Of a stretch of DNA of 64,000 nucleotides, positions 8,765-17,738 are shown piece after piece. The translations under genes and the position numbers were made by a program. The DNA is from JBOFGK01 sp051649085 (GTDB lineage Bacteria > Bacillota_I > Bacilli_A > UBA3375): contig JBOFGK010000060.1 in NCBI GenBank assembly GCA_051649085.1, positions 16,119 through 80,118 on the forward strand, read 5' to 3'. Under the pieces are notes generated by a model. The model saw nothing but the letters and a program-made list of their open reading frames with translations. It made no database searches and was not told the origin of the DNA. How positions within the stretch are numbered: the stretch's first letter is position 1; every line of letters begins with the position of its first letter.

Positions 8765-9956
8765 ACAATACGAAAACTTATACTATGTGAGTAATCAAGT
8801 ACCGAAAAATTGTGCAATTGCACGAGTTAAGGTTTTTCCCAAAACAACTAAATTAGATTCGTTATATGCAGGAATTATGGCTGATTTACTTAATCGACAA
8901 GTTGATGCTTATTCAAAGCAAGATTTTCTACTAAAGCAACTTGAATTATTTAATGTAATTGCTAAATTTGGAGCGAACAATTTAGAAAATTTACTGTCAT
9001 TTAGCTTGGGATTTAATTATGTTAATCCAATCTATGTTAATGTAAAAGATTATGAAAAAGAAATTTTTGACTTTTTTGAAGAATGTTTATCAAACACGAA
9101 CTTCATCCAAGAAGATGTTCAACGACAAATTGACTTAAAGAAAAAACATGTGAAAAGTTTGATTGATAATAAAGATTCATTTACTAGAAGAATGATGTTA
9201 GATCAAATATTTGAAGAAAATGAATTCTATTTAACACTTGATGAATATATAACTGCGTTAGAAGAGTTTGATTACGTAAAATTTTTAGAATTTACGAAAA
9301 AAGTTATGTCAATTGAAACGGGTTATTGGATTTGGCAGACAAGTAGCGAAGAAATACCGGTTGCCCCCAAACAGTTGTTCACGCCAACAGTTAAACAAAA
9401 TTATCAGTTGTTGAGTCCAAGCTCAGCGTCGTTTACGAAAAATTTAGGTATTGCTGATGCTCAAGTTGATATAGCACTTGCATATCAAATGCCAAATGAT
9501 GAGTTTACGGACTATGAAATGGCAATCTTTTTGAAAATTTATGGTGGGGAAATGTACTCGAAGCTGTTTACGGTTGTTCGAGAAAAGCATAGTTTATGCT
9601 ATTCTATTCGAGCTACCAAAGTTTCTAATCAAGTTGTCATGGTAACAACAGCCGTAAATCCTGATAAAGTCGACTTTGCAATTGAATTAATTGATCAACA
9701 ATTAGGAGAGATTCAAGCAGGAAACTTTGAAACTGAATTTAAATTAGCTCAAGAGATGCTAATAAAGCAGTATCTAAGTCATCAAAATGAAATGTCGACA
9801 ATTCGTGCGATAATTCAAAGTAATTATTTGAAAGATAAGGAACTTGATATTACAAAAATTGTTCAGCAAATTGAAGAAGTGTCAATTGAACGAGTTCAAG
9901 CGTTAGCGAATGCTCTTAAACGCTACAAAACAATTACGACAAAAGAAGGAGAATGA
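8754..9956 (+). CDS. M16-family peptidase-like protein, YmfF-type (no zinc motif)
   Basis: About 400 residues with the M16 (insulinase-like) fold, seen best in the segment KIYGGEMYSKLFTVVREKHSLCYSIRA, typical of the family's C-terminal substrate-binding half. The HxxEH zinc motif is absent, so this should be the non-catalytic partner of the HxxEH-bearing protein encoded at 11228. It matches B. subtilis ymfF by position after spoIIIE. It overlaps the end of ftsK by 11 bases. The ATG at 8754 is preferred over TTG at 8751 because AGGAGA lies five bases ahead of it. The physiological substrate is unknown. Confidence 0.8.
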   Translation: MKIKQYENLYYVSNQVPKNCAIARVKVFPKTTKLDSLYAGIMADLLNRQVDAYSKQDFLLKQLELFNVIAKFGANNLENLLSFSLGFNYVNPIYVNVKDYEKEIFDFFEECLSNTNFIQEDVQRQIDLKKKHVKSLIDNKDSFTRRMMLDQIFEENEFYLTLDEYITALEEFDYVKFLEFTKKVMSIETGYWIWQTSSEEIPVAPKQLFTPTVKQNYQLLSPSSASFTKNLGIADAQVDIALAYQMPNDEFTDYEMAIFLKIYGGEMYSKLFTVVREKHSLCYSIRATKVSNQVVMVTTAVNPDKVDFAIELIDQQLGEIQAGNFETEFKLAQEMLIKQYLSHQNEMSTIRAIIQSNYLKDKELDITKIVQQIEEVSIERVQALANALKRYKTITTKEGE

Positions 9957-10750
9957 TGAAACAATATTTAGAAATGATTGATCATGTATTAGAAAATGGA
10001 AATGAAGTTTCTGACAGAACGGGAACAGGTACAATTTCAACATTTGGTTATCAAAATCGTTATGACTTAGCAGCAGGATTTCCTTTACTTACAACAAAGA
10101 AAATTCACTGGAAAAGTGTTGTTCATGAATTACTTTGGTTCATTAGTGGGGATACAAATACTAAATATCTAGTAGAAAACGGTGTTAGAATTTGGAATGA
10201 ATGGGCTGATGAAAATGGTGAGCTTGGTCCAGTCTATGGAAAACAATGGCGTGCTTGGCGCGGAGCAGATGGAGAAGTTGATCAGTTAGCAAGATTAGTC
10301 GATGATTTAAAAAATAATCCTCGTAGCCGACGTCACATAATAAGTGCTTGGAATGTTGGAGAAATTGATAAAATGGCGTTACCGCCATGCCATGCATTTA
10401 TTCAATTTTATGTGTCAGCTGATAATAAGTTAAGTTGTCAATTGTATCAGCGTTCTGCCGATTTATTTTTAGGTGTCCCATTCAATATTGCTTCTTATAG
10501 TTTAATGACCTATCTACTTGCACAAGTTTGTGATTTAGAAGTTGGAGAATTTGTACACACGTTTGGTGATCTACACATTTATACTAATCATGTTGAACAG
10601 ATCAAAGAACAACGTTCAAGAAGTCCTAAAGATTTACCACAAATAAAATTAAATCCTGAAATCAAAAAAATAGAAGACTTTACATTTGATGATATCGAGC
10701 TAATCGGTTATGATCCTCATCCATTAATTAAAGGGAAAGTAAGTGTCTAA
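9956..10750 (+). CDS. thyA: Thymidylate synthase
   Basis: A 264-residue thymidylate synthase, the same length as the E. coli enzyme. It methylates dUMP to dTMP with methylene-tetrahydrofolate, giving dihydrofolate. Visible motifs are SDRTGTGT near the N-terminus, ELLWFISGDTN, PVYGKQWRAW, the catalytic LPPCHAFIQFY (Cys about 145), YQRSADLFLGVPFNIASY and HTFGDLHIYTNHVEQ. Two ATGs lie side by side; the second (9956), overlapping the previous stop, has proper spacing from AAGGAG and gives the standard MKQYL start. It is followed with a one-base overlap by dfrA, which regenerates its folate. This pair interrupts the usual ymfF-ymfH adjacency. Confidence 0.97.
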   Translation: MKQYLEMIDHVLENGNEVSDRTGTGTISTFGYQNRYDLAAGFPLLTTKKIHWKSVVHELLWFISGDTNTKYLVENGVRIWNEWADENGELGPVYGKQWRAWRGADGEVDQLARLVDDLKNNPRSRRHIISAWNVGEIDKMALPPCHAFIQFYVSADNKLSCQLYQRSADLFLGVPFNIASYSLMTYLLAQVCDLEVGEFVHTFGDLHIYTNHVEQIKEQRSRSPKDLPQIKLNPEIKKIEDFTFDDIELIGYDPHPLIKGKVSV

Positions 10751-11241
10751 TGATTAGTTTGATTTTTGCAATGACAACAGACGGATTAATTGGCGATACA
10801 AACAGTTCAAATGGATTACCTTGGAGTTATCCAGAGGATTTAGTTTTTTATAAAGAAAAAACGATTCATAAAACAACAATAATGGGGAGAGTGACACATG
10901 AACAAATTGGACGTGCACTCCCGAATCGAAAAACAATTGTTGTAACTAATAATCCTGAATTTGTTGATACTACAGTAGAGGTGGTTCGTGACTTGCCAAA
11001 GCTTGTCAAATGGGCACATGCACAAGAAACCGAAATAATGGTCGTCGGTGGAGCGAAAATATTTGAAGCATTCATAAAGTATGCAGATCGAATATATTTG
11101 ACGAAAATTGATTTTCCACATGTTGGAGATGTGTATTTAACTGAATTTGATTTTACGGAATTTACTTTAGTTGAGTCAAAAAAATCTCTAGAAAATCCAT
11201 TAACATATGAAGTGTGGGAGCGGATAAATGACAACGATTGA
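10750..11241 (+). CDS. dfrA: Dihydrofolate reductase
   Basis: A 163-residue NADPH-dependent dihydrofolate reductase, which restores tetrahydrofolate after the ThyA reaction. It begins MISLIFAMTTDGLIGD and has the motifs NGLPWSYPEDLVFYKE (substrate site, with Asp/Glu pair), TIMGRVTHEQIGRALPNRKTI in two parts, and VVGGAKIF for NADPH binding. The start codon overlaps the thyA stop (TAATG), so the two are translationally coupled. The standard enzyme is the target of trimethoprim; nothing marks this copy as a resistant acquired type. Confidence 0.95.
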   Translation: MISLIFAMTTDGLIGDTNSSNGLPWSYPEDLVFYKEKTIHKTTIMGRVTHEQIGRALPNRKTIVVTNNPEFVDTTVEVVRDLPKLVKWAHAQETEIMVVGGAKIFEAFIKYADRIYLTKIDFPHVGDVYLTEFDFTEFTLVESKKSLENPLTYEVWERINDND

Positions 11242-12502
11242 AATTAATGAGTTACAAGAAAAAATTGTTAAACATCAGTTTGCAAATGGGCTAACAGCTT
11301 ATATCATTACGATGGAGCACTTGACTAAAATGGAAGCAAGTTATCAAGTTAGTTATGGCTCGATTGATCAACAATATGAAGTAGATGGAACATTATTTGA
11401 TGATCCAGCAGGAATTGCACACTATTTGGAACATCTAATGTTTGCTCATCCGAATGGTGATTATCTAAATTTTTTTTCCGAACTAGGAAGTAGTCCAAAT
11501 GCGTATACAACATTTGATCATACATGTTATTATGTAACAGCTCCTGATAATTACGGACAAAATTTAAAGCTATTACTTGAAATGTGTCAACGATTGGATA
11601 TTAATGATGAAATTGTCGAAAAAGAACGAGGAATCATTACCGAGGAAATTGAGATGTATAATGCTCGTCCTGCTTTTAAAGTTCAACATGAAATGTTTGC
11701 GCAAACATTAGCGGAAAATAATTATGCAGTTGACATTGCAGGAAGTGTTGATTCAATTAAAGAAATTAATGTTGAAACGCTTGCGAGAATTTTTGAATTG
11801 TTTTACGCACCAAATAATTGTCGATTATTTGTTTGTTCACCACTTGCTGCAGAAGACGTAATTGAGCTAATTGATAGTGCAAATCAAATGAAAGCTAGTA
11901 ATGGACAAATTACGAGAAAAGTGGTCGATTATAAATTGTTTGGTCAAAAAGAAGCAATTGAGCATAAGTTGCCAATTGCCGAATTAAATCAGCCGCTTAC
12001 AATGTTCAGTATAAAAATGAGACGTGCTCAAACTGAGTATGAGAAAATTGCTTATGAAGTATGTGCTGATATTATTCAAAAACATTTGTTTAGTGAAATT
12101 TCTTTGAACTATAATCAAGCGATTGAGAATGGGCAAATTGATGATTCATTTTCAATTTATAACTATCAAAATGGTGATATAAATATTTTTGTTGGTCGAA
12201 TACTTGGTGACGATGTTACAGCACTAAAGTCCTTTGTCGAGGAACAATTAACAAGTCGTTTGGAACCAACAATTATTAAGGCGCTTGTTAATGGGAAAAT
12301 TGGTGAAGAAATTCGTGTTTTTGGGGATGCTGAAAGCTCGATAGATATTATTAGTGATTTACTACTTAGAGGAATAGAAATTCCAAATTACTATCAGTAT
12401 TTATATACAACACCAATTGATGAGTTTGTAGAGATATGTACAGAATTACTGGAAAATTATCAATTAACATTTATTACAGCAATAGGAGGAACCGATGTCT
12501 AA
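11228..12502 (+). CDS. M16-family zinc peptidase, YmfH-type
   Basis: A 424-residue M16 peptidase carrying the inverted zinc motif HYLEH (His65, Glu68, His69) within GIAHYLEHLMF, followed by SSPNAYTTFDHTCYYV and the downstream glutamate region ERGIITEEIEMY. It should form the active half of a heterodimer with the motif-less protein encoded at 8754. In B. subtilis the equivalent pair ymfF-ymfH is adjacent; here thyA-dfrA intervene. It overlaps dfrA by 14 bases and has a GGAGCGG ribosome site, so it belongs to the same transcript. The substrate is unknown. Confidence 0.85.
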   Translation: MTTIEINELQEKIVKHQFANGLTAYIITMEHLTKMEASYQVSYGSIDQQYEVDGTLFDDPAGIAHYLEHLMFAHPNGDYLNFFSELGSSPNAYTTFDHTCYYVTAPDNYGQNLKLLLEMCQRLDINDEIVEKERGIITEEIEMYNARPAFKVQHEMFAQTLAENNYAVDIAGSVDSIKEINVETLARIFELFYAPNNCRLFVCSPLAAEDVIELIDSANQMKASNGQITRKVVDYKLFGQKEAIEHKLPIAELNQPLTMFSIKMRRAQTEYEKIAYEVCADIIQKHLFSEISLNYNQAIENGQIDDSFSIYNYQNGDINIFVGRILGDDVTALKSFVEEQLTSRLEPTIIKALVNGKIGEEIRVFGDAESSIDIISDLLLRGIEIPNYYQYLYTTPIDEFVEICTELLENYQLTFITAIGGTDV

Positions 12503-13076
12503 TATTAAGCTACAAAATCTTTTACTGATTTTACTAACGCTTTTAATTTGGTTTGTTTTAGGAGATAATATAATAAATTATAAAATTGTCCAAACGGCTA
12601 ATTTTCAATTGAGTAGTTCAACACTACTGATTATTTTACTACTGACAATTTCACTTTTCTTGAACAAATCTCGACAAATTATTTTATTCATTTCGACTAA
12701 CAATTTAACGACGGAATTACTAAGTACATTTTTCATTGTGACAATAATTCCAATTGTCCAAATTGTAATTTTTCTACATTTTGGATATTACAGTATTGTA
12801 CTTGCGATACCGACAATTGTGGCAGAAGTAATTATAATAAATTTGTATTTATTATTGAGATTGATTGTCAAGCAAATTGATATTAGAACAAACATTGTCT
12901 ATATGAAAGGTGTAACTCTTTGGTTAGTATTGAGTTTTCTAGTGCTTTCTAAAGGACTTTTCGAACCGATGGGACTAACGTTAGATATCTTTTTTCAAGC
13001 GGGATACCTCTTGTTCGTACTAAATATAATTGTACGACTTGGTTCACTTGTATACAATGAGATTAAAATTAAATAA
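12495..13076 (+). CDS. Unrecognised integral membrane protein
   Basis: A 193-residue very hydrophobic protein with about five or six membrane helices (near residues 8-26, 40-56, 73-95, 98-122, 135-155 and 162-183) and a short basic tail. I recognise no family. In B. subtilis the space between ymfH and recA holds ymfM, pgsA and cinA; this protein lacks the DGxxAR-type motif of PgsA and the helix-turn-helix of YmfM (RodZ), so it is neither. It overlaps the previous gene by eight bases with a GGAGGA ribosome site, so it is the last gene of that operon. A role at the cell envelope is a guess from context only. Confidence 0.75.
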   Translation: MSNIKLQNLLLILLTLLIWFVLGDNIINYKIVQTANFQLSSSTLLIILLLTISLFLNKSRQIILFISTNNLTTELLSTFFIVTIIPIVQIVIFLHFGYYSIVLAIPTIVAEVIIINLYLLLRLIVKQIDIRTNIVYMKGVTLWLVLSFLVLSKGLFEPMGLTLDIFFQAGYLLFVLNIIVRLGSLVYNEIKIK

Positions 13077-13137
13077 AAGAATAAGCAAAAAATAAGTCAA
13101 AAAAATATTTTGGGTAATAATATATATAGGAGGAAAA

Positions 13138-14166
13138 ATGGCAAACACAGATAAAGAGAAAATGTTAGAGGCTGCACTGAAAAACATTAAGAAACAATAT
13201 GGTGATGAGTCAATCATGATCCTTGGTGATAAACCAATTAAAAAAGTGAAATCAATTAGTTCGGGTTCATTACTTGTAGATAAAGCGCTGGGAATTGGTG
13301 GTTATCCAGTTGGGCGTGTAATTGAAATCTATGGTCCAGAATCGAGTGGTAAAACAACACTTGCACTACATGCAGTAGCAGAAGTGCAAAAGCAGGGTGG
13401 AATAGCTGCTTTTATTGATGCGGAAAATGCACTTGATCCGTATTATGCACGTAATTTAGGTGTTGACATTGAGAGTATGGTACTTTCTCAACCGGATAGT
13501 GGTGAGCAAGCGCTGGAAATTTGTGATACACTTGTGCGAAGTCGTGCAGTTGATATTATTGTAATTGACTCAGTTGCAGCGTTAGTGCCACAAGTAGAGC
13601 TTGATGGAGAAATGACTGATCAGACAATTGGGGTTCAAGCAAGATTGATGTCAAAAGCACTTCGTAAAATGGCGGGAGTAATCAATCAATCAGATGTTAT
13701 TGTTATCTTCATTAATCAACTTCGTGAAAAAGTTGGAATTATGTTCGGAAGTCCTGAAACGACGACAGGAGGAAGAGCGCTTAAATTTTATGCTTCAGTT
13801 AGAATTGACATTCGAAAATCAGATGCAATTAAAAATGGAACGGAGCTTGTTGGGACAAAATCAAAAGTTAAAATTGTGAAAAATAAAGTTGCACCACCAT
13901 TTAAGATTGCAGAAATTGATATAATATATGGAAAAGGGATTTCTAAAGTTGGAGAAGTGATTGACTTAGGAGTTGAATATGGTGTAATTGTTAAGTCAGG
14001 AGCTTGGTATAGTTATCAAGGTGAAAAGATTGGTCAAGGACGTGAAAATGTGAAAGTGTATTTAGAGGAAAATCCTGAATTACATGCAGAGATTGAACGT
14101 CTTGTGATTGAGAAAAATAATCAAGAATTAGAACCTGTTGTAGAAAAAACTGAAGAAAAAAAATAA
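13138..14166 (+). CDS. recA: Recombinase A
   Basis: A 342-residue RecA that coats single-stranded DNA, drives strand exchange and triggers SOS repressor cleavage. Motifs are Walker A GPESSGKTT (66-74), AFIDAENALDP, LSQPDSGEQALEI, Walker B VDIIVIDSVAALVP, the MSKALRKMAG segment, INQLREKVGIMFGSPETTTGG (loop L2 region, split here by reading) and a C-terminal domain ending in an acidic, lysine-rich tail. AGGAGG precedes the start and an AT-rich -10-like stretch (about 13114-13125) precedes that. I did not find a clear LexA (GAACnnnnGTTC-type) box in the 60 bases upstream. Confidence 0.97.
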   Translation: MANTDKEKMLEAALKNIKKQYGDESIMILGDKPIKKVKSISSGSLLVDKALGIGGYPVGRVIEIYGPESSGKTTLALHAVAEVQKQGGIAAFIDAENALDPYYARNLGVDIESMVLSQPDSGEQALEICDTLVRSRAVDIIVIDSVAALVPQVELDGEMTDQTIGVQARLMSKALRKMAGVINQSDVIVIFINQLREKVGIMFGSPETTTGGRALKFYASVRIDIRKSDAIKNGTELVGTKSKVKIVKNKVAPPFKIAEIDIIYGKGISKVGEVIDLGVEYGVIVKSGAWYSYQGEKIGQGRENVKVYLEENPELHAEIERLVIEKNNQELEPVVEKTEEKK

Positions 14167-14172
14167 TTGCTT

Positions 14173-14205
14173 AAAAAAAGAGGACTCGAATAGAGTTCTT
14201 TTTTT
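14173..14205 (+). terminator. Terminator after recA
   Basis: A-rich stem AAAAAAAGAGGACTC pairs, with a bulge, to GAGTTCTTTTTTT across a five-base loop. Confidence 0.75.
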
Positions 14206-14214
14206 AGGGTCTTT

Positions 14215-14532
14215 GTCAACTTAGTAGTCAAAATTTATCAATATAGAATCTACACAAAGTTCTTCAAATTGTCCAACTGCTGTTGGCTTATCTTTAATTA
14301 AACCAAACACCACGATGATAAATGGTCTTTTTAAGAACTGCGCTCTTAACTAATAACGTTAATTGTTTAATATTTATTTCATCATGATCATTATCACAGC
14401 AAACAACAAATACTTCAGAATTGTATTTTTTTAAAACACTTTATCTGCATAGGTATCTTGCAAATCTTTAAATCATCATATCATAACAATCCTGAATATT
14501 TCTAACATTATCGATGATATAATCTTTTTGCA
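14215..14532 (-). pseudogene. Broken CutC-like gene
   Basis: On the minus strand an ATG at about 14532 overlaps the end of the SIS gene, as the next operon member would. The reading is broken by stops and at least one frameshift, but fragments resemble the CutC family: a start MQKDYIIDNVRNIQD, then VFVVCCDNDHDEINIKQL followed by TLLVKSAVLKKTIYHR, then in another frame KDKPTAVGQFEELCVDSIL. CutC proteins have a matching order (FG..D...ID...L..., FHRAFD, ALEQLIELGVDRIL). CutC-like genes do occur in PTS/SIS sugar operons. Family assignment is by eye and moderate. Confidence 0.5.
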
Positions 14533-15215
14533 TATTTTTCTAATAATTTTTCATTATACTCAGCTCCGCCATCAACATTAGCGCTCTTAAAGAGTGGTGG
14601 ATTAAAACCAGCCTCTAACATCAATTGAATTGCCCGTAACATAACTTCATTTAATAATATTGTACCGGTTAAACTTGAAGTGCCTCCGGTTTTAACATCA
14701 AGTCCAGATAAAGCAATCGCAGCATCACCATCACATGAATGATTATCTAAAATAACATCTGCAAATTCATATAATTTTTTACCACTACTATGACGGGAAG
14801 TCATTTTTTTAGATTCAGTTAAAGCTGTTAAAACAATTATCTTAGCACCACATTTTTTAACATGATCAGCAATTTCAATTGCTAATGGATTTCGTCCTGA
14901 ATTAGAAATTAAAACTACAACATCATTTCTTTGAAAATCAGAGATTTTTACAAACTGTTCACCAACACCTTCAACCATTTCATAAATTCCTCGAGATGGT
15001 TCATCAATAACTTTTGAAGGAATTAATCCACCAGCTCGTCCACATATTTCTATTGCTGCAGCGTATGAGTGTCCACTACCAAAAGCTTGTAATATTCCAC
15101 CACTACTTACCTGCTTAGCGATTATTTTTGCAGCTTGATCAATTTTATCTTGCTCTAATTTTACTACCTCCTTCATTTTTGGCATAATCATATCTACATA
15201 TAAATTTTTCTTCAT
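14508..15215 (-). CDS. SIS-domain phosphosugar-binding protein
   Basis: About 235 residues with a sugar-isomerase (SIS) fold: GILQAFGSGHSYAAAIEICGRAGG binds the phosphosugar, VVVLISNSGRNPLAIEIADH is the second SIS signature, and DVILDNHSCDGDAAI follows. It resembles the SIS proteins of the UPF0309 type that accompany PTS operons. It is the downstream neighbour of the mannose-type PTS genes, 12 bases from IID, so it likely handles the phosphosugar that PTS delivers (isomerisation, deamination or etherase-type chemistry cannot be told apart). Of two adjacent ATGs I take the one at 15215, better spaced from AGAGGA. Confidence 0.8.
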   Translation of the reverse strand: MKKNLYVDMIMPKMKEVVKLEQDKIDQAAKIIAKQVSSGGILQAFGSGHSYAAAIEICGRAGGLIPSKVIDEPSRGIYEMVEGVGEQFVKISDFQRNDVVVLISNSGRNPLAIEIADHVKKCGAKIIVLTALTESKKMTSRHSSGKKLYEFADVILDNHSCDGDAAIALSGLDVKTGGTSSLTGTILLNEVMLRAIQLMLEAGFNPPLFKSANVDGGAEYNEKLLEKYAKRLYHR

Positions 15216-15226
15216 CATTATCCTCT

Positions 15227-16048
15227 CTAAACTAGTATTTTAGTAACACTTAATATTATTCCTAATATCATAATCATAAATATTAATTTGGTTGAATTCA
15301 TCCACTTCATTGCTAACAATTTATAACATAACAAAACGATTAACAACGAAACTGAATTCGGTAAAATCATATTTGCCATTTCCTGTAAGTTAATAGGTAC
15401 TTCACCAATTACAATTGACTCATTTAAATTAGCTCTAATAATTGTTGGGATTAAACCACCAATCACAACAAGTCCAAGTACAATTGCTGCTGCTGTAAAT
15501 TGGTGTAACCGATCTGAATATTCAGTAATTAACTTTGTTCCACCAAGATAACCAAGGTGAGTACTCTTAATCCGATAAATTATAACTGCAAGTAAAACAA
15601 CCACCCAAATTAAAAGGCCAATAAAGTTTCCTTGTAATCCCATATAAGCAGCAATTGAACCAAAAATAGTTGTAACAATAACCCCGAAAATGGTATCACC
15701 AATTCCGGCAAACGGGCCCATTAATCCTGTTTTAATCCCATCAATTGCCTCAATGGTATTTTTTTTCCCGACTTCTTCCATTCCAAGTGTAATTCCGACA
15801 ATTACATTTCCTGTCATTGGGTTAGTATTAAAAAAATTAAGGTGCATTTGCAAGGAATTTTGTAAGCCTTCTGGATCATCAGCATAAATTTTTTTTAATG
15901 CTGGATAAATACTATATAAATAACCTGGTGCTTGCATTTTTGAATAACTCCATGCCAACTGTGAACCGTATTCCCATCTAATTGCAGCCATAGTAAGATC
16001 TTTTTTATCTAAAACTTTATTTGGTTCTACTTTATTCATCGTATTCAT
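15227..16048 (-). CDS. PTS mannose-family IID component
   Basis: A 273-residue membrane subunit of a mannose/fructose/sorbose-type phosphotransferase permease. Recognisable are the N-terminal QLAWSYSKMQAPGYLYSIYPALKK and MHLNFFNTNPMTGNVIVGITLGMEE, and the GLMGPFAGIGDTIF loop, typical of IID, then C-terminal helices. The ATG at 16048 is chosen because GGAGGG lies just upstream; ATGs further up lie inside IIC without a ribosome site. The gene overlaps IIC by 17 bases. With IIC it forms the channel; the transported sugar cannot be read from sequence. Confidence 0.92.
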   Translation of the reverse strand: MNTMNKVEPNKVLDKKDLTMAAIRWEYGSQLAWSYSKMQAPGYLYSIYPALKKIYADDPEGLQNSLQMHLNFFNTNPMTGNVIVGITLGMEEVGKKNTIEAIDGIKTGLMGPFAGIGDTIFGVIVTTIFGSIAAYMGLQGNFIGLLIWVVVLLAVIIYRIKSTHLGYLGGTKLITEYSDRLHQFTAAAIVLGLVVIGGLIPTIIRANLNESIVIGEVPINLQEMANMILPNSVSLLIVLLCYKLLAMKWMNSTKLIFMIMILGIILSVTKILV

Positions 16049-16850
16049 AAATACCCTCCACATCATTTGTTAACTCTTGATTTGAATTATTTGTCTTCAT
16101 TTCATATTTACTAGTCTGATTATATAAAATTACAGACGCAATTAAACCGCATAAAGCGACCCCAGTAATTGGAACTGATAAATACGCCACTAATATAAAT
16201 CCTAATATTGCAAAATGAAAATACTTTTTAATCGGCATAAATTTTAATAATATTGCAATCCCAACTGCCGGTAATAAGCCACCAGCGACGGTTAACCCCG
16301 TCATTAACCATTGAATATTAGTATTAATCCATTCAATAAATTGTTCCACGAATTGCTGCCCTAAAACCAAAGCAATAAAGACCGGAAGAAAACGAGATAA
16401 CCCCCAAGTGATAATACCTAAATGATTTTTTTTAATTGCTTGACTAAATTTTTTGTTTGTTATATCACTTTCAATTTTATCAATAATAAAAGTATTAGTC
16501 CAACGGGCAAGTATATCAAAATTAAGCAATAAAATCCCTACAGGAATTGCAATTGTAATTGCTACTTCTGGCGTTAATGTTCCATTAGACGTTGCCACTA
16601 ATGCTGTCGCAATAATTGTTGCTGATGCATAATCAGGTATACTAGCTCCACCGTATGTTCCAATTCCTAAAATCAGTAGTTGTAATGTTCCTCCAATAAA
16701 CAAGCCAGTTGTTACGTCACCAACTACTAAACCTGCTAGAAATCCAATTCCTACAATTGTATGAAAACCAAATTGAAATGAAAGTGAATCTAAAATTGAA
16801 ATAGCTGCAAGTAATGATAATAAAAAGATTTGTATCCACATTAATTCCAT
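16032..16850 (-). CDS. PTS mannose-family IIC component
   Basis: A 272-residue polytopic membrane subunit that forms the sugar path with IID. The N-terminal half carries the family pattern GFLAGLVVGDVTTGLFIGGTLQL followed by GIGTYGGASIPDYASATIIATA. AAGGAG lies ahead of the start and the gene overlaps IIB by about ten bases, so the four PTS genes are translationally coupled. The substrate is unknown. Confidence 0.92.
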   Translation of the reverse strand: MELMWIQIFLLSLLAAISILDSLSFQFGFHTIVGIGFLAGLVVGDVTTGLFIGGTLQLLILGIGTYGGASIPDYASATIIATALVATSNGTLTPEVAITIAIPVGILLLNFDILARWTNTFIIDKIESDITNKKFSQAIKKNHLGIITWGLSRFLPVFIALVLGQQFVEQFIEWINTNIQWLMTGLTVAGGLLPAVGIAILLKFMPIKKYFHFAILGFILVAYLSVPITGVALCGLIASVILYNQTSKYEMKTNNSNQELTNDVEGIYEYDE

Positions 16851-17353
16851 ATGTGCTCCTTACATTTGGCTTTTAATAATTCCATAAAGTCAATACTTTC
16901 ATCATTTGGTACCATTTTAGCATCAATTTCAACTGCTAATTTACTCAATTCAATAAATAAATCATATTCTTTTTTATTAACATATACAGATTTTTTCAAT
17001 TGGATTTTATTTAGTCCACTTGAAAGATTTCCTATATTAATTTTCTTTATATACATTGTCATATCAGTTAAAATCATTAATTGGTGTAAAGTTTCTACAG
17101 TGTCTGTAACTATTAAAATTATTTCATTTTGATAACGTTCTTCATCGAATTTTTTCTTTAAACTTGTTGGGGATAAAATTGATAACTTAATTCCGGTTGG
17201 ACATGCCATTTTTAGCATTTCTATTAGCGTTTTATTTTTAATTACATCATTACTAACAACAATAATTCGATTAACTGCTAAAAAATTCGACCAAAAACTT
17301 GCTACTTGGCCATGAATCAATCTTGAATCCAATCGAATATGTTTAACGATCAT
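16841..17353 (-). CDS. PTS mannose-family IIB component
   Basis: A 170-residue cytoplasmic phosphocarrier that takes phosphate from IIA and passes it to the entering sugar. The N-terminal motif RLDSRLIHGQVASFW holds the phosphorylated histidine (His14), and CPTGIKLSILSP is also typical. It overlaps IIA by 11 bases upstream and IIC downstream. Length is normal for a stand-alone IIB of this family. Confidence 0.92.
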   Translation of the reverse strand: MIVKHIRLDSRLIHGQVASFWSNFLAVNRIIVVSNDVIKNKTLIEMLKMACPTGIKLSILSPTSLKKKFDEERYQNEIILIVTDTVETLHQLMILTDMTMYIKKINIGNLSSGLNKIQLKKSVYVNKKEYDLFIELSKLAVEIDAKMVPNDESIDFMELLKAKCKEHIWN

Positions 17354-17714
17354 ATTGACCTCCTATTGATTTTTTTCCTTCTTCTATTATTAAATTCATA
17401 TCAAATGAATTACTAGTTGCTGCAACAAAAATCATCGGTAAATTAACCCCGCTAACAATCTTTGTGTTTGGAAAATCTTGAAAATAAATTATTGCTACAT
17501 TATAAGGTGTTCCGCTAACAATATCCAAAAATACAACTATTTCCGTAGTCCTTTCAAAATTTAAATTATCCAATTTTTTAATAAGAGTATTCATATCATC
17601 ACTTACTTCTAAACCAAGTGCATCAATTTGATGATTTGACATAAAAAAATTATCCATTGTATTTTTAAACTCTTGTGCAATATTACCATGACTCATAATT
17701 AAAATTCTTTTCAT
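17343..17714 (-). CDS. PTS mannose-family IIA component
   Basis: A 123-residue cytoplasmic IIA protein, first gene of the PTS operon. It begins MKRILIMSHGNIAQEF with the phosphorylatable His9, and has FLDIVSGTPYNVA, the usual D.xxGTP.N signature. It is a little shorter than common IIA domains (about 135-140). AGGAGG precedes the start. A -10 box TATAAT on the minus strand lies at 17739-17744; I see no convincing -35, which fits a regulated promoter. Confidence 0.92.
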   Translation of the reverse strand: MKRILIMSHGNIAQEFKNTMDNFFMSNHQIDALGLEVSDDMNTLIKKLDNLNFERTTEIVVFLDIVSGTPYNVAIIYFQDFPNTKIVSGVNLPMIFVAATSNSFDMNLIIEEGKKSIGGQYDR

Positions 17715-17738
17715 ATACCTCCTAGTTTTTATATTTTA

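Noticed and set aside
10754..11234. Minus-strand ORFs opposite dfrA
   Set aside because: dfrA is unmistakable and overlaps both neighbours on the plus strand; the antisense frames have no motif.
9956..11241. Mollicutes code (TGA as Trp)
   Set aside because: dfrA and the YmfF-like gene end naturally at TGA and Trp is encoded by TGG throughout.
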